This document shows, one piece after another, positions 46,503 through 56,568 of a DNA stretch of 64,000 nt; position 1 is the stretch's first letter, and each line of letters opens with the position of its first letter. Made by a program: the position numbers and the translations under genes. A model generated the notes under the pieces. It made no database searches. It was not told where the DNA came from and saw only the letters and a program-made list of their open reading frames with translations. Source of the DNA: Candidatus Halocynthiibacter alkanivorans. GTDB lineage: Bacteria; Pseudomonadota; Alphaproteobacteria; Rhodobacterales; Rhodobacteraceae. Location of the stretch: contig NZ_QOLB01000029.1 in the NCBI RefSeq assembly GCF_003333265.1, positions 177,867 to 241,866 on the forward strand, in the 5' to 3' direction.

Positions 46503-48356
46503 TTACAGTTTACCAGCGGCACGCAAAGCGGCCTCTTTGACCGGATCCACCCACCAGAAATCAAAGGTGCCAAGCGCATAGGGCGGCAGCGGGTCCGGGT
46601 AGGCATAGATGTCGAGATAAGACACGGTGTGCACGTTCTTGTACCACTGCGGCACCCAGAAGCGTTCCGCCCGCAACACCCGGTCCAGTGCCCGGATCGC
46701 CACGTTCAGCGCTTCTTTGGTTTCGGCATTCTGTACCACCTCAATCAGCGCATCCACCGCAGGGCTCTTGAGTGAGGCCGAGTTGAACACTGACTGCTCC
46801 GCACCCTTGCTGCCAAAATACTGTTTCAGCCCCGAGCCCGGTTCAAAACCCATCGGGAACTGGTCCACCACCATATCAAAATCTTTTTCCCGGGTCCGTT
46901 TGGTGGCCTGGGCGGGATCGACCCGGTTCAGTATCGCGTTCACCCCCAGCGCCTGCAGATTGTCCACATAGGGGTTGATCACCCGGTCAAAGGTGGGGCT
47001 GTCCTCAAGGAACTCCACCGACAGCAGCTTGCCATTCTTGCGGCGCATCCCGTCATCGCCAACCAGCCAGCCGGCCTCATCCAGCAGCGCAGAGGCCCGG
47101 CGCAGGTTCTTGCGGTCGAGCTGGCGCGCACCCGATGCGGGCGCCATCACCGGCTCACTGCCAATCACCCCTTCGGGCAACAGGTCCTCAATGCTTTCCA
47201 ACAACGCCAACTCCGCGCCCTCGGCCACGCCGACGGCCTCGCCGGGACCATTTTCCCAGAAAGAATTGATCCGGTCATACAGCCCGTAAAACAGCGTCTC
47301 ATTGGACCATTCATAGTTGAACATCAGCGCCAGCGCTTCGCGCACCTTCGGGTCCTGAAATTTTTCGCGCTGCAGGTTAAAGACAAAACTCTGCCCTGGC
47401 GCCATGGTGCCATCTGGCAAAGCGACCTTGGCAAAACTGCCGTCTTTTATGGCGGGGAATTCATAACCCGTGGCCCAGGTCTTGGAGGAATTTTCATTGC
47501 GGAAACTGTAGGCCCCGGCTTTGAATGCCTCAAAAGCGGCAATTGAATCGCCGAAGTACTCAAAGCGGATGGTGTCGAAATTATTGCGCCCGATAGAAAA
47601 GGGATGCTCTTCGCCCCAGTAGTCCGGATTGCGCCGGTAGGTGATCGACTGGTTGATGTCATAACTGTCGAGCACATAGGGCCCCGAGCCCACCGCCGGC
47701 TCCAGACGGCTTTCATCCAGCCGCGCCCCGGTGCGCTCAAACCACGCTTTCGACATCACCGGCAAACCGCCCGGGCTTTCAATCAGCCCCCGGCGCGGCG
47801 CATCGGGTGAGAAAGTGAACTTAACCCGGTAGGTGTCCAGCACCTCGGCGTTCAGCACGTCCTGGCTCAGCACCGCGCGATAGCTCGGCAACCCCTGTTC
47901 AATGAACAGATCATAGGTGAATACCACGTCCTCCGCCGTCAGCGGAGAGCCATCAGAAAACGTCACATCCTCACGCAGGTTGAAAATCACCCAGTCTTTG
48001 TTTTCCGGATATTCCAGCGTGGTGCAAAGGAAACAATAGGCGCTGCCGATCTCATCCGCCGCGTTGGTCAGAATGCTTTCAAAAAACGCCGAAGAAAACA
48101 CCCCGGCACGCCCCTTGGTGGAATAGGGGTTAAAACTGTCAAACGTGCCGCCGGACCAGGTGGAAATTTCGCCGCCCTTGGGCGCATAGGGGTTCACATA
48201 GTCCAGATACTTCATATCGGCGGCGTATTTCATCTCGCCAAAGGTTGAAATCCCGTAGCTCTTGATGATCTCTTCCGCCGCCACAGCGCCGGCGCTGAGA
48301 CCGCCAAGCCCAAATGCGATCACACAAATTGCGGTTTTGCTGCTGTTTTTAAACAT
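46503..48356 (-). CDS. yejA: extracellular solute-binding protein for peptides, YejA-like
   Basis: A 617-residue periplasmic binding protein (SBP family 5). The start is the ATG with AGGAGAGCC upstream, giving a signal peptide [19 protein letters not shown] followed by an AVAAEE cleavage region. [11 protein letters not shown] and FDSFNPY are typical YejA blocks. In enterobacteria Yej takes up microcin C and antimicrobial peptides; here the ligand is inferred. It is the first gene of the operon. Confidence 0.93.
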   Translation of the reverse strand: MFKNSSKTAICVIAFGLGGLSAGAVAAEEIIKSYGISTFGEMKYAADMKYLDYVNPYAPKGGEISTWSGGTFDSFNPYSTKGRAGVFSSAFFESILTNAADEIGSAYCFLCTTLEYPENKDWVIFNLREDVTFSDGSPLTAEDVVFTYDLFIEQGLPSYRAVLSQDVLNAEVLDTYRVKFTFSPDAPRRGLIESPGGLPVMSKAWFERTGARLDESRLEPAVGSGPYVLDSYDINQSITYRRNPDYWGEEHPFSIGRNNFDTIRFEYFGDSIAAFEAFKAGAYSFRNENSSKTWATGYEFPAIKDGSFAKVALPDGTMAPGQSFVFNLQREKFQDPKVREALALMFNYEWSNETLFYGLYDRINSFWENGPGEAVGVAEGAELALLESIEDLLPEGVIGSEPVMAPASGARQLDRKNLRRASALLDEAGWLVGDDGMRRKNGKLLSVEFLEDSPTFDRVINPYVDNLQALGVNAILNRVDPAQATKRTREKDFDMVVDQFPMGFEPGSGLKQYFGSKGAEQSVFNSASLKSPAVDALIEVVQNAETKEALNVAIRALDRVLRAERFWVPQWYKNVHTVSYLDIYAYPDPLPPYALGTFDFWWVDPVKEAALRAAGKL

Positions 48357-48497
48357 CTTCGGCTCTCCTGCTGCGGCTCTTTTCTGGCCGGGCATGGCCC
48401 GGATGGCTTTGCTCAAAGCTAGTGCGCCCGCCTGGGTACAATCAAGCGCCATTGTCACAATTCAGCGGTAAACAGTTCGTGCGCAGGGCGACCGCGC

Positions 48498-48533
48498 AAT
48501 AAAAAAGACCACCTGCGGGAAACAGGTGGCCTT
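48498..48533 (-). terminator. Rho-independent terminator of the cytochrome c gene
   Basis: On the minus strand CCACCTG pairs with CAGGTGG, extended by flanking pairs, and ends in TTTTTT. It lies about 25 bases after the cytochrome stop and insulates yejA. Confidence 0.85.
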
Positions 48534-48558
48534 TAATTTCAAATCGGAAATGACGCGA

Positions 48559-49092
48559 TCAGCCGCCGATGGTCGCCAGATAGGCCACCAGGTTGGCGCG
48601 GTCACTGACTTTCTTCAGACCGCCAAAACCCATTTTGGTGCCCGGCAAATAGGATTTTGGTTTTTCGAGGAACCCGTTCAGCTCTTCTTCACCCCAGAGA
48701 CCTTCAAGCTCTTCCACCGCGGCGGAGTAGCTGTAGCCGGCAACCGAACCGATGTCGCGGCCAACAACGCCAAACAGGGTCGGACCGGTGGTGTTCTTGC
48801 CCGCTTCCAGCGAATGACAGGCCTTACATTTTGCGAAAACTTTGGAGCCTTTCAGCGCATCAGCTTCGGCCACCAGGGCTGCAAAGTCGATTTGCTCTTC
48901 AACTTCAGCTTCGCTGGCTTCGGTTTCTTCCACTTCAATGACATAGCCCTGGGCCACTTCTTCATTGTGATAGGAGTGTTCACCGGCGCCAACCGTGTAC
49001 AGGGTGGTCCCGGCCCAGTTGGCGAATAGGAAAAGCAGCAGGGCGCCACAGAAGGCGCCGAGAATCTTTGTAAGAGTCATTGTGTCGAACAT
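48559..49092 (-). CDS. membrane-anchored cytochrome c (cytochrome c552/cy-like)
   Basis: A 177-residue protein: an uncleaved N-terminal anchor (about residues 8-26, ILGAFCGALLLFLFANWAG), an acidic linker (EVEETEASEAEVEE), and a class I cytochrome c domain with C89-K-A-C92-H93 and the Met ligand in GTKMGFGG. Such cytochromes shuttle electrons from the bc1 complex to terminal oxidases including cbb3. AGGAA precedes the chosen ATG. Divergent from pheA. Confidence 0.92.
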   Translation of the reverse strand: MFDTMTLTKILGAFCGALLLFLFANWAGTTLYTVGAGEHSYHNEEVAQGYVIEVEETEASEAEVEEQIDFAALVAEADALKGSKVFAKCKACHSLEAGKNTTGPTLFGVVGRDIGSVAGYSYSAAVEELEGLWGEEELNGFLEKPKSYLPGTKMGFGGLKKVSDRANLVAYLATIGG

Positions 49093-49212
49093 GTCGCGTT
49101 CCTGTACCGTGTAGAATTTTGGCGACATCTACCCGTTTCCCCCGCCGCTTATCAAGGTATAACACCCGCAAGCAGCCGACTTTGGCGCGAAATTTATAAA
49201 ACGGACGCAAAA

Positions 49213-50046
49213 ATGACTGCACGCATCGCATTTCAGGGCGAACCCGGCGCCTATTCCCATCAGGCCTGCCACGAAACCCGGCCCGACCTGGAAGCGCTGC
49301 CCTGCCGCACTTTTGAAGACGCCATCGCCGCAGTGCGCAACAATCAGGCCGATCTGGCAATGCTGCCGGTGGAAAACTCCACCTATGGCCGCGTAGCAGA
49401 TATCCATCAGCTGCTGCCCAATTCCGGGTTGCACATCATCGATGAGACCTTTGTGCGCGTGCATATCAACCTGCTGGCGGTGCCCGGCACCCCGCTGAAA
49501 GAGGTGCGCTCCGCCCTCAGCCACACCGTGCTGCTGGGCCAGTGCCGCAGCTTCCTGCGCGACAATAATATCGAACCGGTCACCGGCGTGGACACGGCCG
49601 GGTCCGCCAAAATCGTTGCCGAAAACGCGGTGCCAGCGCAGGCAGCGCTGGCCGGGGATCTGGCCGGCGAACTCTACGGGCTCGACACCCTGGCGCGCCA
49701 TATTGAAGACCATGACCGCAACACCACCCGTTTCCTGATCATGTCCCGCGACGCCAACCACGCCCGGCGCGGCGATCACGGCATGGTCACCTCGTTTGTG
49801 TTCCGGGTGCGCAACATCCCTGCCGCGCTGTTCAAAGCCATGGGCGGCTTTGCCACCAACGGCGTCAATATGACCAAGCTGGAAAGCTATATGGTGAACG
49901 GCTCTTTCACCGCGACTCAGTTTTATGCCGATATCGAAGGCCACCCGGAGGACCCTTCGGTAAAACTGGCGATGGAAGAGCTGGCCTATTTCACCGAGGA
50001 AATCTCCGTTCTCGGCGTCTACCCGGCCGATCCGCGCCGCGGCTGA
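49213..50046 (+). CDS. pheA: prephenate dehydratase
   Basis: A 277-residue monofunctional enzyme making phenylpyruvate for phenylalanine synthesis. The catalytic domain has IAFQGEPGAYS near the start, LPVENSTYG and the catalytic NTTRFLIM. A C-terminal ACT domain (PAALFKAMGGFATNGVNMT, then KLESYM) would bind phenylalanine for feedback control. There is no chorismate mutase domain. Confidence 0.95.
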   Translation: MTARIAFQGEPGAYSHQACHETRPDLEALPCRTFEDAIAAVRNNQADLAMLPVENSTYGRVADIHQLLPNSGLHIIDETFVRVHINLLAVPGTPLKEVRSALSHTVLLGQCRSFLRDNNIEPVTGVDTAGSAKIVAENAVPAQAALAGDLAGELYGLDTLARHIEDHDRNTTRFLIMSRDANHARRGDHGMVTSFVFRVRNIPAALFKAMGGFATNGVNMTKLESYMVNGSFTATQFYADIEGHPEDPSVKLAMEELAYFTEEISVLGVYPADPRRG

Positions 50047-50056
50047 GCGACCAGGT

Positions 50057-50114
50057 AAGACACCCGGCGTCGCGCCTGTCGCGCCGCCGCTCCCGGACGC
50101 ACCGTGTCTTTTTT
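50057..50114 (+). terminator. candidate terminator of pheA
   Basis: AAGACAC pairs with GTGTCTT around an inner G+C-rich stem (GGCGTCGCGC with GCGCCGCCG) and ends in a T run. The stem is imperfect and long. Confidence 0.45.
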
Positions 50115-50278
50115 GGAGGCGCGCGTGCCGGCGGCCGGATCCGGCTGCCGGTGTCGAGTGTGGCGGCCCGGTTTTGTAGCCGCCCGTTCTTCTGTGACGG
50201 CCCGGCCTTTTGTTGCATGCCGCATCAGTCGCGTCAGACGTCTGCGACGTCAGAAGCGAATCAACATCAACCGCCGCT

Positions 50279-50752
50279 TCAGGTCAGCTGTGTCTGCCCG
50301 GCGCAAAAACGGCCTTCGATGTCTTTCCCCCAGGAACCCACCCGCGTCGACAGTTTGCGCGTGAGCTTGTTCTTGCCGAATTTCATCGACTGCAACAATA
50401 CCCGCGCCGGCAATGTCTGTGCCCGCATGTCCAGCGCCAGCATCATCCTTGTGTGACTGCGGCTCAGGGTCAGCAATTCCACCGACAACAGAATCTGCAC
50501 CCCGCTGGTTTCGGAACGCACCAGCAAATGTTCCGGCGTTTCGAATTCCACAACACGGGCCGATATCGCCCGCGTTTTACCCCGGTAATCCAGCACCACA
50601 TCCCAGGCTGCGCCCCGCGCCGGCGCCGTATCTGTCCGGGTCACTTCTATCCCGCGGCGCATGGCCTGGCGTTCCAGGCTGGCAAAGTCGGTCAGCACTG
50701 AAAACACATATTCAATCGGTGCTTCGATATCGACACGGGTGGAAAGTTTCAT
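50279..50752 (-). CDS. SRPBCC (START-like) family protein
   Basis: A 157-residue protein starting MKLSTRVDIEAPIEYVFSVL, the usual START/Bet v1 fold entry (conserved I-A-P, then V-F). It would form a cavity for a small hydrophobic ligand or act in polyketide- or lipid-like handling; no catalytic residues are evident. It lies 84 bases downstream of nudC on the same strand. Confidence 0.82.
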   Translation of the reverse strand: MKLSTRVDIEAPIEYVFSVLTDFASLERQAMRRGIEVTRTDTAPARGAAWDVVLDYRGKTRAISARVVEFETPEHLLVRSETSGVQILLSVELLTLSRSHTRMMLALDMRAQTLPARVLLQSMKFGKNKLTRKLSTRVGSWGKDIEGRFCAGQTQLT

Positions 50753-50836
50753 TGCGACTCCTGAACTGTCTGCCCGCCAGCGGCAGGGTTGGGCTGATAC
50801 ATTACAAACGCATAGTGGCTAAATGTGTTTATTTGA

Positions 50837-51781
50837 TCAATCCAGTGAATCCGCAAGCCAATTTCGTATCAAAAACCCTGCAATCGCCCCCGGGCGCGGC
50901 GGCTTGAGCCGGGGATGACGCCCCGCCACAACCTCCAGCATCTGCTCCCGGCTGAGCCAAAGCGCATCTTCAAGCTCGTCATCCAGCACGATTTCGCGGC
51001 TCAGTGCCTCACCGGCCATGCCAAACATCAGCGAATTGGGGAACGGCCAGGGCTGGCTGGCCAGATAGCGCACCGCGCCGACCGCAATGCCCGCCTCTTC
51101 CCGCACTTCGCGCCGCACCGCGGCTTCAATCGGCTCGCCCGGCTCCACGAATCCCGCCAACAGCGAATACATGCCCTCCGGCCAAGCCGGAGAACGCCCG
51201 AGCAACACGTCATTGCCATGGGTGATCAACATAATCACCACCGGATCCGTGCGGGGGAAATGCTGACCGCCACACGCGGCGCAGCCCCGTCGCCAGCCAC
51301 CGTCCTCCATTTCTGAGCCCGCACCGCACCTGGCGCAGAACCGGTGCGTCCTGTGCCAGGAAAACATCGCAGACGCGGTGGCGCTCAGTTCCGCGTCCCG
51401 CGGGCTCAGCGCCGCCATCACCTGGCGCAATTCGCGGAAAACCGCACCTTCAGGCAGCGACGGATGGTGGATTTCGCTCAGATCCGTGAACGCATCGCTG
51501 ACCTTAGGTAAACTTTCCGGCTGCCAGCCGGAAATATCCGCCGCAAACAGCGGTCCCTCCGCGTCGATGCCTAAAAATAACGCTGATTCTTCCATCGCGT
51601 CCAGCGCCGGATTTGTCACCGGAACCAGGCAAAGCCCGGTGCCGTGCAGCGCTGGTTTTCCCCGCCACATCACCACTACCCTGGTGCGGCTGTCACGCCA
51701 CAACACTTTGGTTTCATTTCTCTTTTCAGCGGCACGGTCCAAACCTGAACCGCCAAAAGTCACTGTTTCCGCATTGCGCAT
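50837..51781 (-). CDS. nudC: NAD(+)/NADH diphosphatase NudC
   Basis: A 314-residue Nudix hydrolase that cleaves NAD(H) and removes NAD caps from RNA. The N-terminal domain is followed by a four-cysteine zinc ribbon (CARCGAGS...CAACG), the Nudix box GFVEPGEPIEAAVRREVREE and the downstream SQPWPFPNSLM signature specific to NudC. It heads a possible two-gene unit with the SRPBCC gene. Confidence 0.94.
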   Translation of the reverse strand: MRNAETVTFGGSGLDRAAEKRNETKVLWRDSRTRVVVMWRGKPALHGTGLCLVPVTNPALDAMEESALFLGIDAEGPLFAADISGWQPESLPKVSDAFTDLSEIHHPSLPEGAVFRELRQVMAALSPRDAELSATASAMFSWHRTHRFCARCGAGSEMEDGGWRRGCAACGGQHFPRTDPVVIMLITHGNDVLLGRSPAWPEGMYSLLAGFVEPGEPIEAAVRREVREEAGIAVGAVRYLASQPWPFPNSLMFGMAGEALSREIVLDDELEDALWLSREQMLEVVAGRHPRLKPPRPGAIAGFLIRNWLADSLD

Positions 51782-52004
51782 TGTTTACTCCGGACTGGGG
51801 GTCGCATAGCTGCATGCAATCGCATGAATTACAACCGGGTGACAAGCCAGCCTCAGATACAACCTTGACGCGTGCCTTGTTTCATTTTTATCTTAAAGGG
51901 TCTGGTAACAAAACTTAACGCAGTCAATAATGCCGCCATGAAGTCAAGTTACCCTGTCAGCCGAGTACCCAGTGGACGCACATTTCATTCTGAATGGATT
52001 ATAA

Positions 52005-53915
52005 GTGTTGAACCAGCCTGAACTGATACTCAAAGCCACCGGCACTCAGATCAAACTGAGGGTGCTGGCCACCACAGACCTGCACCACAACATCTGTCCT
52101 TACAATTATTACGAGGACCGTTACGGCAATCCTTTCAGCCTCGCGCTGGCCGGAACGCTGATCCGCAAGCTGCGCCAAGACTGCAATAATTCGATTCTGC
52201 TCGACAACGGTGATTTTCTCGAAGGCACGCCGATGGCGGATTATTTCGCCACCCAGGTGACGCCGGATGCGCAGCGTCGCCATCCGATGATGTCGGCGAT
52301 GAACACGCTTGAGTATGACGCGCTGACGCTGGGCAATCACGAATTCAACTATGGCATTCCGTTTTTGCAGGCGACGCTGACAGGCGCGGCGTTTCCGGCA
52401 CTGTCCTGCAACATCGCCACCCGCAAGGGCGCCAGCCCGACCGAAGACACGCTTCTGGTCGCCCCCTATACCATCCTTACCAGGCAGCTCACCGACGCCG
52501 CTGGCAACAGCCAGACGCTGAAAATCGGCGTGATCGGCTTTACCCCGCCACAAATCACCCGCTGGGACCGCCAGAAACTGGGCGGCAAGCTGCGCGCCCG
52601 GGGCATTGTCGAAGCCGCCCGCGCCTGGGTACCGCAAATGAAAGCCGCCGGCGCCGACATCATCATCGCGCTGTGCCACACCGGCATCGGCCAGGAAGAC
52701 GGCAGCACCGATACGGAAGACGCCGCGGTGCCGCTGGCGGTGATTGACGGCATTGACGCGCTGGTGACCGGCCACACCCATCAGCTGTTTCCCGACGCCC
52801 GGGGGCCGGTCGGTGCAAAAATTGACGCCCCCGCCGGCACTCTGCACGGCAAACCGGCGGTGATGGCCGGCTTCTGGGGCTCTCATGTCGGTCTGATCGA
52901 CCTGGTGCTGGAACGCGATGCGCTCGACAGCTGGCGCGTCGCCCACCATCAGAGCGCGGCTTTGCCCACCTGCGCGCCGGGGATCTCCGGCACGGAGGCC
53001 AAAGCCGCTGCCGACCCCGCGATCATGCGCGCAGTGGGCCGCGATCACCAGGAAACGCTGGCCTGGATCCGCCGTTCTGTCGGCCGCACCACCGGCGCGC
53101 TGCACAGCTATTTTGCCATGGTCACCGACAATCCCGCCATCCGCATCGTCAATGAGGCCCAGACCCGCTATATGCGCGACGCACTGCGCGACAGCGCATA
53201 CGCCGGCCTGCCTGTGCTCTCGGCCGCCAGCCCGTTCAAATCCGGCGGCCGCGGCGGGCCGCAGCACTATACCCACGTGAACGCTGGTAGAATTGCCATG
53301 CGCCACATCGCCGATCTCTATGTGTTTCCCAACACAATCACCGGCGTAAAGGTCAATGGCCAGATGTTGCGACAATGGCTGGAACGCTCAGTTTCGCTCT
53401 ATTCGCAACTCACCGCCGGAGACACGGGCCAGTGGCTGTTCCGCAAAGAAACGCCCTCCTATGAATTCGATATCTTTTCCGGCATCACTTATGAGATCGA
53501 CCTGACCGCGCCGGCCTGCTTCAACTCACGCGGCATCGAGATCAACCCGCAGGCCAGCCGGATCCGCGACCTGCTTTACCAGGGAAGACCGGTCAGCGAT
53601 GACCAGGACTTTATCGTTGCCACCAACAATTTCCGCACCGGTGGCGGCGGCTCCTATCCGGGCGAGCTGCACAACCACCTGGTACACCAGAGCAGCATGA
53701 CCAACCGCGAACTGCTGCTGCGCTACATCGCTGATGCCGGCACCGTGACACCGGACTGGTCGCCCAACTGGCGCTTTGCCCCGCTGGGCGGCACAAGGGT
53801 GGAATTTGAAACCGGGCCCGGTGCCCGCCGTTTCCTCTCTGAAATCTCGCCGATGAACCCCACCGACCTCGGCAACAGCTCAGACGGGTTCGCCCGCTTC
53901 GCGGTGTCTCTCTGA
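52005..53915 (+). CDS. cpdB: 2',3'-cyclic-nucleotide 2'-phosphodiesterase/3'-nucleotidase (CpdB-like)
   Basis: A 636-residue metallophosphoesterase plus 5'-nucleotidase C-terminal domain. Metal motifs are ATTDLHHN, LLDNGDFLEG, LGNHEFNYG and GHTHQLFP; the C-terminal substrate domain includes SAASPFKSGGRGG and YNNFRTGGGG-like NNFRTGGG. E. coli CpdB is periplasmic, but from either GTG 52005 or TTG 52008 this protein begins MLNQPELILKATG with no signal peptide. It may be cytosolic, or exported another way. Confidence 0.9.
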   Translation: MLNQPELILKATGTQIKLRVLATTDLHHNICPYNYYEDRYGNPFSLALAGTLIRKLRQDCNNSILLDNGDFLEGTPMADYFATQVTPDAQRRHPMMSAMNTLEYDALTLGNHEFNYGIPFLQATLTGAAFPALSCNIATRKGASPTEDTLLVAPYTILTRQLTDAAGNSQTLKIGVIGFTPPQITRWDRQKLGGKLRARGIVEAARAWVPQMKAAGADIIIALCHTGIGQEDGSTDTEDAAVPLAVIDGIDALVTGHTHQLFPDARGPVGAKIDAPAGTLHGKPAVMAGFWGSHVGLIDLVLERDALDSWRVAHHQSAALPTCAPGISGTEAKAAADPAIMRAVGRDHQETLAWIRRSVGRTTGALHSYFAMVTDNPAIRIVNEAQTRYMRDALRDSAYAGLPVLSAASPFKSGGRGGPQHYTHVNAGRIAMRHIADLYVFPNTITGVKVNGQMLRQWLERSVSLYSQLTAGDTGQWLFRKETPSYEFDIFSGITYEIDLTAPACFNSRGIEINPQASRIRDLLYQGRPVSDDQDFIVATNNFRTGGGGSYPGELHNHLVHQSSMTNRELLLRYIADAGTVTPDWSPNWRFAPLGGTRVEFETGPGARRFLSEISPMNPTDLGNSSDGFARFAVSL

Positions 53916-54204
53916 GGCCGCGCTCGCCCCAAGCAGCCTCACACGGCCCCTGACAGTCCCCGCTCAACTCCGGCGCGGCGGCCCCGGCTTCCGCTCTGCC
54001 TCCCGCATTGCCTGCACAGCCCGGGCACGTCCCCCGCCACCCGTCGCGTCACCCGTCGCGTCACCCGCACAGCCCGGGCACGTCTCCCTCTCAATCCCGG
54101 CGCGGTCCTGTCACTGCCCTGGCGCAGCCACCCCTGCGGCCACCCCGGCAGCCACCCCGGCAGCCACCCCGGCAGCCACTGGCACCGACCTCAGCACAGA
54201 CCTC
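53916..54204. repeat. spacer with 12-bp arrays and a 17-base direct repeat before the SRP RNA
   Basis: ACCCGTCGCGTC occurs twice exactly (54039-54062), CAGCCACCCCGG about 3.8 times (54137-54182) and GCACAGCCCGGGCACGT twice (54014, 54067). On the minus strand the units rotate to GTGACGCGACGG and GTGGCTGCCGGG, like arrays elsewhere. No gene is supported. Confidence 0.85.
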
Positions 54205-54233
54205 TTGCCAAGCGCGCGCGTTCGTCCTACATA
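54205..54233 (+). promoter_or_regulatory. sigma-70-type promoter of the SRP RNA gene
   Basis: TTGCCA and TACATA separated by exactly 17 bases; the predicted start, seven bases after the -10, falls at the 5' base of the RNA stem. Confidence 0.75.
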
Positions 54234-54239
54234 AGCGTC

Positions 54240-54333
54240 GAGAGGTTGGCGCGGGCAGGCACCTCGCCAACCTGGTCAGATCCGGAAGGAAGCAGCCATA
54301 ACGAGCCCCGCTTGGGTCGTTGTCCAGCCTCTC
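54240..54333 (+). ncRNA. ffs: signal recognition particle RNA, small bacterial (4.5S) type
   Basis: The universally conserved domain IV loop is present as GGTCAGATCCGGAAGGAAGC followed by AGCC, and the 5' GAGAGGTTGG pairs with the 3' CCAGCCTCTC to close the hairpin of about 94 bases. This RNA binds Ffh (SRP54) and directs membrane-protein targeting. It has its own promoter. ORFs crossing it are shadows. Confidence 0.96.
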
Positions 54334-54566
54334 ACCTGAGCCCCGCGCCCGTATGGCGCGCCTGTGATACGCAGCGGGTGCCTGATTTCAGGACCACACC
54401 CCCGATTCTGAGGAGACCAAGATGATTGCATCCAGCCTCCGCCAGGCCGCGTGTCACTGACAGGGCAATCCCCTGACGTTCTGCCTGTTCCGACGCCCCG
54501 CGTGCACGCGACCGCTGCGCACCCGGCGGCCCTTCCGGTCCCGTTTCCAAACTCACAGGCAAAACC

Positions 54567-55601
54567 ATGACGCTCACCCTTAATGATCTCGGCTGGGACA
54601 TTTTTTTCTCCGCTCAGTGTGCCGAAACTGACCCGGATCTTACCGTGATGCGGCTGAGCGAAATTCACCGCGACTGCATGACCGGGATTACCGCCGGCGA
54701 AACCTTCACCCTGACCACACCGCCCGAGGTCTCCACCGGCACGTTCGCCGTCGGCGATTGGGTGCTGGTCGCCTCCGATCTGCGGGTGGCGCAGACACTG
54801 GAGCGCAAATCGCTGCTGTCGCGGCGCGCCGCCGGCACCGACGCGCGCACCCAGCTGATCGCCGCCAATGTGGACACGCTGTTCATCACCACCTCCTGCA
54901 ACCCCGATTTCAACCCGGCGCGGCTGGAACGCTACCTGGCCCTGGCCAAAGATGCCGGCACAACCCCGGTGGTGGTGCTGACCAAAGCCGACCTGTCGGA
55001 CCAGGTCGATGATTTTGTCACCCGAACGCGCGCGCTGGCGCCTGATCTGGAAGTGCTGGCGATCAACGCCAAAGACCCTGCCGATCAGGACCGGATCATG
55101 GCGCTCTGTGGCCACAGCCAGACGGCGGCGCTGCTGGGGTCTTCCGGGGTGGGCAAATCAACACTGCTGAATGCGCTGACCGGGGAAACCCTGGCCACCG
55201 CCGACATTCGCGAAACCGACGCCCGCGGCCGCCACACCACCACTGCGCGCACACTGCGCCGGATGCGCAACGGTGGCTGGATCATCGACACGCCGGGCAT
55301 GCGGGCGCTGCCGCTGAATGATGCCAGCGACGGCATTGACGCGCTGTTTGACGAGGTCTCAAAACTCGCTGAGACCTGCAAGTTCAACAATTGCAGCCAT
55401 GAGCACGAGCCCGGCTGCGCCGTGCGCAAAGCGGTGAAAAAGGGTGAACTGACCACGGAACGGGTGGCCCGCTGGCAAAAATTGCGCCTTGAAGAAGACC
55501 GCAACGCCGAAACCATGACCCAGACCAAAACCCGCCACCGTGGTTTTGCCAAACAAATCCGCAAGATGAAACACGCCAACAAGGGCCGCAAAGGCTACTG
55601 A
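54567..55601 (+). CDS. rsgA: ribosome small subunit-dependent GTPase A
   Basis: A 344-residue circularly permuted GTPase acting in late 30S maturation. Order is an N-terminal OB domain (VGDWVLVASD), G4 VLTKADL, G1 GSSGVGKS, G3 DTPGMR, then a zinc knuckle CKFNNCSHEHEPGC. The basic C-terminus (FAKQIRKMKHANKGRKGY) suits rRNA binding. It begins about 230 bases after the SRP RNA. Confidence 0.95.
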   Translation: MTLTLNDLGWDIFFSAQCAETDPDLTVMRLSEIHRDCMTGITAGETFTLTTPPEVSTGTFAVGDWVLVASDLRVAQTLERKSLLSRRAAGTDARTQLIAANVDTLFITTSCNPDFNPARLERYLALAKDAGTTPVVVLTKADLSDQVDDFVTRTRALAPDLEVLAINAKDPADQDRIMALCGHSQTAALLGSSGVGKSTLLNALTGETLATADIRETDARGRHTTTARTLRRMRNGGWIIDTPGMRALPLNDASDGIDALFDEVSKLAETCKFNNCSHEHEPGCAVRKAVKKGELTTERVARWQKLRLEEDRNAETMTQTKTRHRGFAKQIRKMKHANKGRKGY

Positions 55602-55990
55602 TCCGACCTGCCTCGCGGCATCCGACCCGGCGCGCGCCAACCACACGCTGGCCTCACGCCACCAGAAACCGTCGCGATGCGGCGGGGAAAACTCCGGCCA
55701 GACCGCCCCGCCGCTCTCCCCACCGCCCGCACTTTCAGTGCCAACAGCCAGGCCTCGGGCGGCAACGTCACCTGTCTCCGGCACCTGCAATCCACCGTCC
55801 GGCGCGCCCCGCGCGTTTTGCGCACACCGGCGCCACCATGCCATTCCCGTCAGATCTGAGCCGCCATAGCTTTACAGCCTGGCTCCAAAACACCTGGTCC
55901 CGACAGACCTGCCCCGGGCGCGCAACTGCACTGGCTGCCAAGATGTCCCATGCAGCCGCACCGCTCTGCTCTTCCATTTCGCCCGCCGCC
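55602..55990. other. 389-bp convergent spacer
   Basis: Between rsgA and the end of the phosphatase gene; G+C-rich with no gene, clear repeat or terminator that I can support. Confidence 0.5.
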
Positions 55991-56506
55991 TCAGTCGGTG
56001 CCGCGTTCCTGGCGCAGCCGGTCCCACATCGGCTCAGCCGCCCAGCCCCGCTGATCTTCGGTTTCCACCGCGCAGGGCCGCACATCGCGCAGCCGCTCCA
56101 GAGCTGGATCGGCGTTTTCGCCCGCCTCCACCATCAGCCGCATCAACGCCATGCCCGAGCGGCCACAGCCGCCCATGCAATGGGCCAGCACCCGGCCACC
56201 ATCCGCCAGCACCGCATGCGCCTCTGTTGAGGCCTGCGCCCAGCCCTGCTGCAACCTTTCGCTTTGAGAGCCAAAATCCATCACCGGCAGATGATGCCAG
56301 CCAATGCCGGCCCGTTTCAGATCCGCGCCCAGATCCGCTGCACCGCGCGACCGCAACTCCGCCTGCGACGTCATGGTCAGTACCAGCCCCGGCGCCCAGT
56401 TCAGCAACTGCAACAGGTCGCCGCCATAGTCGCCACCGCGCCCCGGCATCGGACAGATGCCAAGCCGCCCTTCTCCCAACCTCAACTCCGCAATTTCATA
56501 AATCAT
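55991..56506 (-). CDS. dual-specificity/tyrosine phosphatase-like protein
   Basis: A 171-residue protein with the cysteine phosphatase loop HCMGGCGRSG (CX5R), preceded by the general-acid segment WHHLPVMDFG (Asp) and followed by the helical tail. The ATG with GGGGAGGTT upstream is chosen. It could act on phosphotyrosine or another phosphomonoester; the target is unknown. Divergent from the pseudouridine synthase with 62 bases between starts. Confidence 0.87.
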   Translation of the reverse strand: MIYEIAELRLGEGRLGICPMPGRGGDYGGDLLQLLNWAPGLVLTMTSQAELRSRGAADLGADLKRAGIGWHHLPVMDFGSQSERLQQGWAQASTEAHAVLADGGRVLAHCMGGCGRSGMALMRLMVEAGENADPALERLRDVRPCAVETEDQRGWAAEPMWDRLRQERGTD

Positions 56507-56568
56507 AACAACCTCCCCGCACTGATCCGGCTTGCACAACCCGGCCCCATCATGCACAGACTGCCCGC

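Noticed and set aside
54008..54301. 97-residue ORF before rsgA
   Set aside because: It runs through 12-bp repeats into the SRP RNA, which is the real feature.
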